DNA of 64,000 nt from Phytohabitans aurantiacus. Its GTDB lineage: Bacteria; Actinomycetota; Actinomycetes; Mycobacteriales; Micromonosporaceae. Of the stretch, positions 6,657 to 13,527 are shown piece after piece. The position numbers and the translations under genes are program-made. A model generated the notes under the pieces. That model was not told where the DNA came from. It saw only the letters and a program-made list of their open reading frames with translations, and ran no database searches. The stretch lies in NCBI RefSeq assembly GCF_027923225.1, contig NZ_BSDI01000001.1, positions 349,946 through 413,945 on the forward strand. Reading direction: 5' to 3'. Each line of letters starts with the position of its first letter. Position 1 is the first letter of the stretch.

Positions 6657-9305
6657 TTGCGACCACGCGTACGCGCGGCCGGTGCTGGCGCCTGCCTGGC
6701 ACTCGCTGCCATCGTCGGCGCCGCGGTCATCGTCGCGTCCAACGACTCAGACGGCTCGGAAGCACGGTTCGTCGGCGCCGGATCCGCCGCCGACCCCGTC
6801 GCCGCCGCGGCAGCCGCCGCAGCGGCGGCACCGGGCGACCCGACCCCCAGCCCCGGCCAGGCCAAGCCCGGCAATCGGCTCACGTCCGCCGCAGCGCTCC
6901 AGGAGCTGCGAAGGGCCGGCGGCAAGAAGCCAGCCGCCGTGCGGGTGGTCGACGGCCGGGTACGCACGCTGACGGCGCCCGCTGGCGAGGCACTGAAGCT
7001 GCCGCTCGGCGTACCGGCCGGCGCCAGCGCCGAGACCACCGCTGGCGCGTTCGTCAACCGCTACGGGCCGGCCTTCGGCATCGAATCGACCACGAGCACC
7101 AAACGCACGAGTACCGCCAGCCTGTCCGGCGGCGACACGGTCGTGCGGTTCGGCCAGTACGCGGGCGGCGTGCCCGTGATCGGTGGCGAACTGATCGTCA
7201 CCCTGAACCGCGCGGGCGGCGTGCTCGGCGCGACCGCGGAGACCGCGATCAGCGCGCCCGTCAGCACCTCGGCCCGCACCGGCGCGGCGGCCGCCCAGCG
7301 CACCGCCGTCGAGGCAGTCGCCAAGGACCTCGGCGCCGACGCCAGCACGCTGACCGCTGGCGAGGCGAAGCTGTGGCTGTACGACCCGCGCCTGGTGGGC
7401 GGCCAGGGTCCGGGCGAGCTGCGGCCGACCTGGTGGATCGAGGTACACGCCGCCGGCGGCACCGACGCCCACGGCATCGGCTCCGCCCTGGTCGACGCCA
7501 CCGACAACAAGTCCGTCCTGGTCATCTCCGAGCACCGGACCGCGCGCAACCGCATCGTCTGCGACATGGCGAACAGGCCAACCGACCTCGACGAGGTCGG
7601 CAACTACTGGTGCAGCGCCGACCCCGCCGGACCGGCCATCACCCGCACCGAGAGTGGCCCCGCCTCGACGGTCGCCGACGTCAACGCCGCGCATACCTTC
7701 ATGGGGCAGACCTACGACTACTACGCCAGCCAGTTCGGGCGGGACTCGATCGACGGCAAGGGCATGCAGATCCGCTCCACGGTCCGCGCCTGCCACCTCT
7801 CCTGCCCGTTCGAGAACGCGTTCTGGGACGGCGCCCAGCTGACCTTCGGCAGCGGGCTCGTCACCGACGACATCCTGGCCCACGAGTACACCCACGGCGT
7901 CACCGAGCACACCTCGAACCTCTTCTACGCGTTCCAGTCCGGCGCGATCAACGAGGCGTTCTCGGACATCTTCGGTGAGTTCGTCGACCTCGCCTACGGC
8001 ACCGACGGGCCGCGCTGGCGGATCGGCGAAGAGGCCAGCATCGGCGCGATCCGCGACATGGCCAACCCCAACATGTTCGACCAGCCGGCGTACGTCGGTG
8101 GCCCGTTCTACTACATGGGCTTCCTCGATGGCGGCGGCGTGCACTACAACTCGGGCGTCGCCAACAAGGCGGCCCAGCTCATCGCCGACGGTGGCTCGCT
8201 CAACGGCAGCACCGTCACGGGCATCGGGCTCACCAAGTCGGCACAGCTCTGGTACCGGGTGATGCACCTCGTCACCTCCGGCTCTGGCTTCGCCGACCTG
8301 GGCGCCGCCATGCAGAGCGCCTGCCGGCAGCTCGTTGGCCGGTTCGGGATCACCCGTGGCGACTGCACCCAGGTCGACAACGCGGTGACCGCGACCGCGA
8401 TGTTCGCCCAGCCGACCGTCCCGTCGTCGGCGGTGGTCGACCGGTGCAACGTCGCTGGCCAGCAGCCCGCCGTCCGGCTGTACCAGGACGACATGGAGCG
8501 CATCGGCGGCTGGACCTTCGACCGGGCGTACTGGCAGGTCATCCCGTCTGGCGACGTGCCGGTGAGCCTGGCGCACTCGGGCCAGCGCGCGATGTACGGC
8601 TGGGTTCCCAGCGCGGCTCCGGCCGGTACGACCGGTTCCGCCACGATGGCGGCACCCGTCGTCATTCCGGCTGGTGAGACGCACTTCGCTCTGCACTACA
8701 ACGTGCCGACGTTCAACACCACCACGGGCGGGTTGGCGATCGAGTACAGCACCGGCACCAACTGGGTGGCCCTGCCCGCCGACCCCAGCACGCCGACTCC
8801 GAGCGGCGCCGCCACGCGCGGGTACGTCACCGCGTCGTACGACGTGAGCAGTCTCGCCGGTCAAAGTGTCCGGTTCCGGTTCCGGCTCACCCGCGGGTCG
8901 TTCGACCGGGAGTGGCTGGTCGACGACGTCCGGCTGTACCAGTGCGTGGCCGCCCCCTCGGTGCCGCGCAACGTGACCGCCGAGTGGACCGCCGGCAACA
9001 CGTCGACCACGGTGACATGGGACCGGCCGGCCGCTGGCACTGCGGTCGACCACTACGAGGTATCGGTCGACGGAGACCCGAACCGGACGAACGTCGCGCC
9101 GGGCGGGGATACCACGTCGCTGGTACTCAACGGGCTGAACGCCACCATGGGTCACATCGTCCGGGTCTGGGCGGTGGACGCGGCGGGTCGCCGGAGCCTG
9201 CCGGCGGAGCTGCGGTTCGCGGTCAACCCGCCGGTCGCGTGCACGCCGGGCAGCGTGGTTGTGGTCAACGGCAAGCCGGTGCCATGCCGGAAGCCGTCAT
9301 TCTGA
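6657..9305 (+). CDS. Secreted M4 (thermolysin-family) metalloprotease
   Basis: 882 residues from a TTG start with GGGAGGA eight bases upstream. Order: signal anchor (about 5-24), an Ala/Pro linker, an FTP/PepSY-type propeptide (about 80-290), then the M4 catalytic domain. The zinc site is complete: HEYTH at 409-413 and Glu433 in NEAFSD, exactly 24 residues after the first His as in thermolysin. After the catalytic domain comes a jelly-roll domain resembling those of immune inhibitor A proteases (about 600-765). A fibronectin type III domain and a Cys-containing tail end the protein. It should be exported and self-processed to degrade extracellular protein. A very strong terminator follows. 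Confidence 0.93.
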   Translation: MRPRVRAAGAGACLALAAIVGAAVIVASNDSDGSEARFVGAGSAADPVAAAAAAAAAAPGDPTPSPGQAKPGNRLTSAAALQELRRAGGKKPAAVRVVDGRVRTLTAPAGEALKLPLGVPAGASAETTAGAFVNRYGPAFGIESTTSTKRTSTASLSGGDTVVRFGQYAGGVPVIGGELIVTLNRAGGVLGATAETAISAPVSTSARTGAAAAQRTAVEAVAKDLGADASTLTAGEAKLWLYDPRLVGGQGPGELRPTWWIEVHAAGGTDAHGIGSALVDATDNKSVLVISEHRTARNRIVCDMANRPTDLDEVGNYWCSADPAGPAITRTESGPASTVADVNAAHTFMGQTYDYYASQFGRDSIDGKGMQIRSTVRACHLSCPFENAFWDGAQLTFGSGLVTDDILAHEYTHGVTEHTSNLFYAFQSGAINEAFSDIFGEFVDLAYGTDGPRWRIGEEASIGAIRDMANPNMFDQPAYVGGPFYYMGFLDGGGVHYNSGVANKAAQLIADGGSLNGSTVTGIGLTKSAQLWYRVMHLVTSGSGFADLGAAMQSACRQLVGRFGITRGDCTQVDNAVTATAMFAQPTVPSSAVVDRCNVAGQQPAVRLYQDDMERIGGWTFDRAYWQVIPSGDVPVSLAHSGQRAMYGWVPSAAPAGTTGSATMAAPVVIPAGETHFALHYNVPTFNTTTGGLAIEYSTGTNWVALPADPSTPTPSGAATRGYVTASYDVSSLAGQSVRFRFRLTRGSFDREWLVDDVRLYQCVAAPSVPRNVTAEWTAGNTSTTVTWDRPAAGTAVDHYEVSVDGDPNRTNVAPGGDTTSLVLNGLNATMGHIVRVWAVDAAGRRSLPAELRFAVNPPVACTPGSVVVVNGKPVPCRKPSF

Positions 9306-9320
9306 CCCTGTGATCAGAGA

Positions 9321-9350
9321 AGGGCCGGGGCACTTCGGTGCCCCGGCCCT
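9321..9350 (+). terminator. Rho-independent terminator after the M4 protease
   Basis: A perfect 13-base-pair GC-rich stem (9321-9333 with 9338-9350) closes a UUCG tetraloop and is followed by TTGCGTTG. It can also act on the convergent crgA transcript, whose stop lies 35 bases to the right. Confidence 0.9.
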
Positions 9351-9384
9351 TTGCGTTGTGGCGCCTGCGTTGTGGAGCGGCGCG

Positions 9385-9648
9385 CTAGCGCCAGCGGGAG
9401 AGCAGGATCAGCGAGGTGACCATCGCGCCGAAGCCGACCGCGAGGTTCCAGTACCCCCAGGAACCGACCGGGTACGCGGTCTCGGACAGGTAGTACACGA
9501 CCAGCCACGCGATGCCGGCGGCGATCAGGCCAACCGCCGTGATCGGCAGCCAGATCGGACTCGGCTTCTTGGTCGCCTGCGTGCCGGCTGGCCGGACGTC
9601 GGCGGGGGGCGTGTAGACCTTCTTCTTACGGACCTGAGACTTAGGCAC
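9385..9648 (-). CDS. crgA: Cell division protein CrgA
   Basis: 87 residues from GTG with AGGAGT nine bases upstream. The protein begins MPKSQVRKKKVYTPP, the hallmark of CrgA, and has two membrane helices (about 32-52 and 63-82). CrgA is a septal membrane protein of actinobacteria that influences FtsZ and recruits wall-synthesis proteins during division. Its place beside the DUF881 gene, pabA and the pknAB cluster matches the conserved origin-proximal order. Confidence 0.95.
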   Translation of the reverse strand: MPKSQVRKKKVYTPPADVRPAGTQATKKPSPIWLPITAVGLIAAGIAWLVVYYLSETAYPVGSWGYWNLAVGFGAMVTSLILLSRWR

Positions 9649-9679
9649 GACGCTTACTCCTGTCAGAACTCGTGTCCAT

Positions 9680-9759
9680 AGACTAGCGCCGCTACGCCTT
9701 GGCCGTCAGGTCAGTCGAGGACCGTCAGGTCGGGCGAGGATCGCAACAACAGCTAGAGT
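9680..9759. promoter_or_regulatory. Divergent crgA/DUF881 control region with tandem repeat
   Basis: Two head-to-tail 19-base units (9703-9721 and 9722-9740) differ at only two positions. The first unit supplies a CTGACG -35 for crgA (minus strand), 18 bases from a TAGTCT -10 (9680-9685). A TAGAGT hexamer at 9754-9759 is a possible -10 for the rightward genes. The arrangement suggests a regulator binding two adjacent sites between the promoters. Confidence 0.45.
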
Positions 9760-9803
9760 AGTCAAGCCGACGCGCGCAGCACGAGGGGGGCACGGGAGAC
9801 TCG

Positions 9804-10613
9804 GTGGAATACACGTCGGGCGCCACCTCATGGCGCGAGGCGCTTCGTCGGGCTGTTGCCGGTTTGCTGCCCCGACGGTCGGAGCGTCCGCGTTCGGGGT
9901 GGTCGGTGGTGGTTCCGCTGATCGCCGTCGCGGCTGGGCTGCTGTTCACCACCAGTGCGACCACCGCCGACGGCACCGCGTTGCGCGAAGATCGCCGTCC
10001 CCAGCTCGCCCAGCTCATCGAAGACCGGCGGGAGCGCGTCGAGGCGAGCGACAAGCGACGAGCGGCCCTGCTCGCGCAGGTCGAGGCCGAGACCGACGTA
10101 CTGGCCGGGTCCGACCAGCCGATCGCCGAGCAGCAGACCAGGGGCGACAAGAGCCGGCAGGCCGCGGGCTTCACCGCGCTGCGCGGCCCGGGGCTGACCG
10201 TTCAGCTCGACGACGCGCCGCGACTCGGTGACACGAACCGTCCGGGCAACCCCAGCAACGACGACCTCGTTGTACACCAGAGCGACGTGCAGGCCGTGGT
10301 CAACGCACTGTGGGCCGGCGGAGCCGAAGCCATGTCGATCATGGACGTACGGGTGATCTCCACGAGCGCGGTACGCTGCGTCGGGAACACGCTGCTGCTA
10401 CACGGGCGGGTGTACTCACCACCGTTCAAGATCACGGCCATCGGCAACCCGACGGCGCTCCAGCAGGCACTCGCCACCTCGGAGGGTGTGCAACTCTTCC
10501 GCGATGCCGTCTCCCATTTCGGGCTCGGCTACCGGGAGACCGTGGAAGGGAGCGTGACCGTGCCGGCGTACGACGGTTCGAGCGCGCTCAACTCCGTCGA
10601 GGTGCCCGAATGA
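9804..10613 (+). CDS. DUF881 family membrane protein
   Basis: 269 residues from GTG, preceded by a CGGGAG ribosome site. One membrane helix (about 32-52) is followed by a coiled-coil stretch and the DUF881 domain (about 110-262). Recognisable features are the segment ALRGPGLTVQLDD, the NDDLVVHQSDVQAVVNALW block and the C-terminal YRETVEG motif. DUF881 proteins are widespread in Gram-positive bacteria beside division genes. Their biochemical role is unknown; the domain is exposed outside the membrane. The position matches the gene beside crgA in mycobacteria. Its stop overlaps the sortase start by ATGA. Confidence 0.88.
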   Translation: MEYTSGATSWREALRRAVAGLLPRRSERPRSGWSVVVPLIAVAAGLLFTTSATTADGTALREDRRPQLAQLIEDRRERVEASDKRRAALLAQVEAETDVLAGSDQPIAEQQTRGDKSRQAAGFTALRGPGLTVQLDDAPRLGDTNRPGNPSNDDLVVHQSDVQAVVNALWAGGAEAMSIMDVRVISTSAVRCVGNTLLLHGRVYSPPFKITAIGNPTALQQALATSEGVQLFRDAVSHFGLGYRETVEGSVTVPAYDGSSALNSVEVPE

Positions 10614-11878
10614 GCCGCCATCGCGCACCCGATGGTGAGGACGAGACCGCCTACATCCCGCGCGTCGACGACGAGACGCCGCCGGTGATACCGGAGCCGA
10701 CCGCCGCGCCGCCGGTCATTCCCGGACCGACGGCCGCACTGCCGGTGATCCCCGGGCCGTCGACCACGCCGCCCGCTCCCACCCCCGCGGCCGATCGGCC
10801 CACGCCGCGGCCCAGCCCGCGCCCGGCGGTCCCGCAGCCGGCTCCGGCTTCGCCCCGGCCGCCCGCCCCAACGGTCACCGTGTCGTTCCAACCCGCACCC
10901 GATGCTGCGACGACTCTGTCGTTTCAGCCCGCCTCCGACACGGCGGCCACCGTTTCGTTTCGCTCCCCTGCCGACGCGGCAGCCACCACGCTGATACCCG
11001 CCGTTGGCAGCCTCGATCCCGAGACCACGGGCCTGCTGGGCGCGGTACCGGCTGCTCCCGCTCGGCCCGACGAGCCGCCGGCCGGCGACGGCGACGGCAC
11101 GCCCGCGGAGCCGCCCAAGCCCCGCCGCGGCGAGCGGGTCGTCAAGCTGCGCCCCGAGCAGACCGACGAGGGCTACAAGAGCGTGTATTCCGAGCTCACC
11201 CGGCCGACGGTCGGCTCACGCATCCGCACCGGTGTCCGCGGCCTGGGCGAAATCATGATCACCTTCGGTGTGATCGTGCTGCTGTTCGCCGCCTACGAGG
11301 TCTGGGGCACCACAGCGGTCATCGGCGACCACCAGAACGACCTCGACCAGCAGCTCGCACAAGACTGGGACCAGCCCGCAGACGCTCCGGTCGTCGGGCC
11401 CAGCCCGTCGGCGTCCCCGACCCTCGGGCCGCCCACGGGCATCGCCCGGCTCTACATCCCCAAGCTGGACAAGCAGTGGGTGGTGGTCGAGGGCGTCACG
11501 CAAAAGGCGATCAGATACGCGCCGGGTCACTATCCCAGCAGCGCCGACCCCGGCCAGATCGGCAACTTCGCGGTCGCCGGCCACCGAAACAGGGCCACAT
11601 TCTGGCGCCTGGACGAGCTCAGGGTCGGCGACGCGATCGTGGTCGAGACCAAGCGGGAGTGGTTCGTCTACAAGGTCACCCGTAGCCACATCGTGAAGCC
11701 GAGCGCGATCGAGGTGGTCGCACCGGTGCCCGGTAGGCCCGGCGCGAAGCCCAGTACGGCGATGCTGACGCTGACCACGTGCAACCCGAAGTTCGACAAC
11801 TACCAACGGCTGATCATCCACGCGCAACTGAGTCGCGAGCAGGCCCGCTCCGATGGCCGCCCTGCGGAGCTCGGCTAG
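10610..11878 (+). CDS. Class E sortase
   Basis: 422 residues starting at the ATG that overlaps the DUF881 stop. The first 200 residues are disordered, Pro-rich and carry two degenerate repeats (PPVIPGPTA-type and VSFQPA-type). A membrane helix (about 210-232) follows, then the sortase domain (about 275-415). The catalytic set is present: His325 in AGHRNR, Cys391 in TLTTC and Arg400. Class E sortases attach surface proteins with LAXTG-like signals to the wall peptide in high-GC actinobacteria. No substrate with a sorting signal is encoded nearby. The long cytoplasmic Pro/Thr-rich tail is a possible target for the nearby Ser/Thr kinases; that is inference. Confidence 0.92.
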   Translation: MSRHRAPDGEDETAYIPRVDDETPPVIPEPTAAPPVIPGPTAALPVIPGPSTTPPAPTPAADRPTPRPSPRPAVPQPAPASPRPPAPTVTVSFQPAPDAATTLSFQPASDTAATVSFRSPADAAATTLIPAVGSLDPETTGLLGAVPAAPARPDEPPAGDGDGTPAEPPKPRRGERVVKLRPEQTDEGYKSVYSELTRPTVGSRIRTGVRGLGEIMITFGVIVLLFAAYEVWGTTAVIGDHQNDLDQQLAQDWDQPADAPVVGPSPSASPTLGPPTGIARLYIPKLDKQWVVVEGVTQKAIRYAPGHYPSSADPGQIGNFAVAGHRNRATFWRLDELRVGDAIVVETKREWFVYKVTRSHIVKPSAIEVVAPVPGRPGAKPSTAMLTLTTCNPKFDNYQRLIIHAQLSREQARSDGRPAELG

Positions 11879-11887
11879 GAACGGCCA

Positions 11888-12178
11888 ATGTACGGATGGA
11901 TTTGGCGCCATTTGCCGTTTCGCCGATGGCAGTACAAGCTGGTCACGTCGCTGGTACTGGTCAGCGCTATCGGCGCGCTCATGTGGTACGTGGTCTTTCC
12001 CTGGGCCGAGCCGCTGCTGCCGTTCGACGACGTTCAGGTCGAGCAGGATTCCGGTAACCCTGGCTTCGCACCCGAAGGGCCGGGCGCCGACCCGTCGGCA
12101 TCCCCGGGGAACGAGCACGAAATCCCCTACGAAACAGACGAAAACAATCCCGAACCGACCACAACACCGAACAGGTGA
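11888..12178 (+). CDS. Small single-pass membrane protein
   Basis: 96 residues with a basic N-terminus (WRHLPFRRWQYK), one membrane helix (about 18-40) and a long acidic Pro-rich outer tail. The ATG lies nine bases after the sortase stop. No named family is recognised. Its position in the operon between the sortase and pabA suggests an envelope role. Confidence 0.7.
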   Translation: MYGWIWRHLPFRRWQYKLVTSLVLVSAIGALMWYVVFPWAEPLLPFDDVQVEQDSGNPGFAPEGPGADPSASPGNEHEIPYETDENNPEPTTTPNR

Positions 12179-12182
12179 TGGC

Positions 12183-12833
12183 ATGCGCGTCCTGGTGATC
12201 GACAACTACGACTCGTTCGTCTTCAACCTGGTGCAGTACCTGGGCCAGCTCGGCGTCGACTGCGAAGTGCGTCGCAACGACGAGATCGACCTGGCCGCCG
12301 TCGGCAACTCCGGCGCCGCCGGGATCCTGCTCTCCCCCGGTCCCGGTACGCCGGAACGCGCCGGCATCTGCATCGACGTCATCAAGGAGTACGGCGGCAA
12401 GCTGCCCATCTTCGGCGTATGCCTTGGCCACCAGGCTTTCGGTGCGGCGTTCGGCGCCACCGTCACGCGGGCGCCCGAGTTGCTGCACGGCAAGACGTCC
12501 GACGTGCACCACAAGGGCGAGGGGGTACTGGTCGGCCTGCCGGACCCGTTCACCGCGACCCGGTACCACTCACTGGCCGTGGTCGAGTCGACCCTCCCGC
12601 CAGAGATCGAGGTGACCGGCCGCACCGCGTCCGGCGTGGTCATGGCCATGCGGCACCGCGAGCTGCCGATCGAGGGTGTGCAGTTCCACCCTGAGTCGGT
12701 GCTGACCGAGGGCGGTCACATCATGCTGGCCAACTGGCTGGCGGCGTGCGGCATGCCGTCAGCGCTGGAGCGCGCGCCGGCGCTGGCCGCCGAGGTCGAA
12801 CACCGCCGCCGATCCGCCTTCGCCACCTCGTAA
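12183..12833 (+). CDS. pabA: Glutamine amidotransferase, component II of anthranilate or aminodeoxychorismate synthase
   Basis: 216 residues, class I glutamine amidotransferase. The start MRVLVIDNYDSFVFNLVQYL is diagnostic for TrpG/PabA. The triad is complete: Cys80 in GVCLGHQ, with His169 and Glu171 in FHPES. It releases ammonia from glutamine for the chorismate-using partner, which is not in this window, so tryptophan and folate roles cannot be separated from the sequence alone. The position beside crgA and the pkn cluster matches the gene annotated trpG or pabA in mycobacteria. It starts four bases after the preceding stop with no strong ribosome site, so translation is probably coupled. 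Confidence 0.93.
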   Translation: MRVLVIDNYDSFVFNLVQYLGQLGVDCEVRRNDEIDLAAVGNSGAAGILLSPGPGTPERAGICIDVIKEYGGKLPIFGVCLGHQAFGAAFGATVTRAPELLHGKTSDVHHKGEGVLVGLPDPFTATRYHSLAVVESTLPPEIEVTGRTASGVVMAMRHRELPIEGVQFHPESVLTEGGHIMLANWLAACGMPSALERAPALAAEVEHRRRSAFATS

Positions 12834-12859
12834 TCCACAGGCACCCAAAGTTATCCACA
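12831..12859 (+). promoter_or_regulatory. Pair of DnaA-box-like sites, 20-base spacing
   Basis: TAATCCACA (12831-12839, one mismatch, beginning in the pabA stop codon) and TTATCCACA (12851-12859, perfect classical DnaA box) lie exactly 20 bases apart in the same orientation. A second pair with the same spacing is at 51786-51814. Confidence 0.5.
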
Positions 12860-12868
12860 GCCTCATCC

Positions 12869-12902
12869 AGCCCGCTTTACTTGATATTTCTAGCGGGCTA
12901 GA
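12869..12902 (+). promoter_or_regulatory. Palindromic operator and promoter of the hicA/hicB locus
   Basis: A perfect palindrome with a two-base centre, TCTAGCGGGCTAGA (12889-12902), ends eight bases before the GTG start. Its right part is also the partner of an eight-base inverted repeat beginning at 12869. A TTTACT hexamer (12876-12881) and TAGACA (12899-12904) are 17 bases apart, which would give a leaderless transcript with the operator between the elements. HicB antitoxins with DNA-binding tails usually repress their own promoter. Confidence 0.45.
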
Positions 12903-12910
12903 CATACGCT

Positions 12911-13124
12911 GTGAAGCGAACGGACTTGCTCCGAAAGATCAGGCGTACCGCCGCGTTCGCGGGGATCGATTTTGTGCTGGTGCGCGAAGGTGGCAGCCAT
13001 TCGATCTTTCGGTGCGGCTCACAAAACGTGGTCGTCCCCCGGCATGGCGAGATCAACGAGATCACGGCCAGGGGGAATCATGCGCGATCTGGACCATACA
13101 TTGGGGAGGGACTGGTGGAAGTGA
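12911..13124 (+). pseudogene. hicA: hicA-like mRNA interferase gene with a one-base frameshift
   Basis: The first 54 residues read as a HicA toxin: MKRTDLLRKIRR, then FVLVREGGSHSIF with the catalytic His of the HicA fold, then VVVPRHGEINEITARG. At a run of five G (13071-13075) the frame then diverges. Removing one G restores a normal HicA end, IMRDLDHTLGRDWWK, with TGA at 13122-13124. That stop overlaps the hicB GTG as GTGA, the usual coupled arrangement. As read, the frame instead runs straight on into hicB and would make one 199-residue fusion ending at 13510. This may be a sequencing error in the homopolymer, a real inactivating mutation, or slippage-controlled expression. Confidence 0.75.
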
Positions 13125-13510
13125 CGACCTACATTGCCGCCTGTCGGCGGGTGGGCGACTGGTGGGCGATCAGCGTGCCGCAACTGAAGGGTGTGCACAG
13201 CCAGACCCGGCGCCTCGACCAGGTCGAAGCGATGGCCCGAGAGGCTATCGCGCTGATGCTCGATGTGGATCCAGCATCGATAGCCGTCGACGTACGCCCG
13301 GAGTTGCCCGGCGTCGTGTCACACGCGCTGGAGGCGCGCCGGGCCGCCCGCCAGGCGGAAGAAGATGCCGAGCGGGCCACGGCCGCCGCGGTTCGCGCAC
13401 TGCTCGACGACGGCTACACCGTGCGTGACGCCGGCGCCATGCTCAGCCTGTCGCCACAGCGCATCTCGCAGATAGCACCAGGAGCCAAGGCTCGCCGCAA
13501 GGCCGGCTGA
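13121..13510 (+). CDS. hicB: HicB-like antitoxin with DNA-binding tail
   Basis: 129 residues from GTG. The N-terminal HicB fold (YIAACRRVGDWWAISVPQLKGVHSQTRRLDQV) is followed by an Ala-rich helical linker and a C-terminal helix-turn-helix (VRDAGAMLSLSPQRISQIA). HicB neutralises HicA and represses the operon. Here it continues in frame with the frameshifted hicA upstream, so it may be produced alone from its own GTG or as a fusion with most of HicA. Confidence 0.8.
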   Translation: MTTYIAACRRVGDWWAISVPQLKGVHSQTRRLDQVEAMAREAIALMLDVDPASIAVDVRPELPGVVSHALEARRAARQAEEDAERATAAAVRALLDDGYTVRDAGAMLSLSPQRISQIAPGAKARRKAG

Positions 13511-13527
13511 TCAGCGTCAGCCGTTTT
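13504..13527 (+). terminator. Terminator after hicB
   Basis: A seven-base-pair stem (13504-13510 with 13517-13523), a six-base loop and TTTT follow. The stem overlaps the hicB stop codon on one side and the pknB stop codon on the other, so the two convergent genes share it. Confidence 0.6.

Noticed and set aside
10680..11000. Pro/Thr repeats in the sortase gene as a DNA-level minisatellite
   Set aside because: The repeats are degenerate and explained by low-complexity protein sequence.
13121..13510. HicB-like gene as an independent HTH regulator unrelated to a toxin
   Set aside because: The restored HicA end in the other frame and the GTGA overlap make a hicAB origin much more likely.
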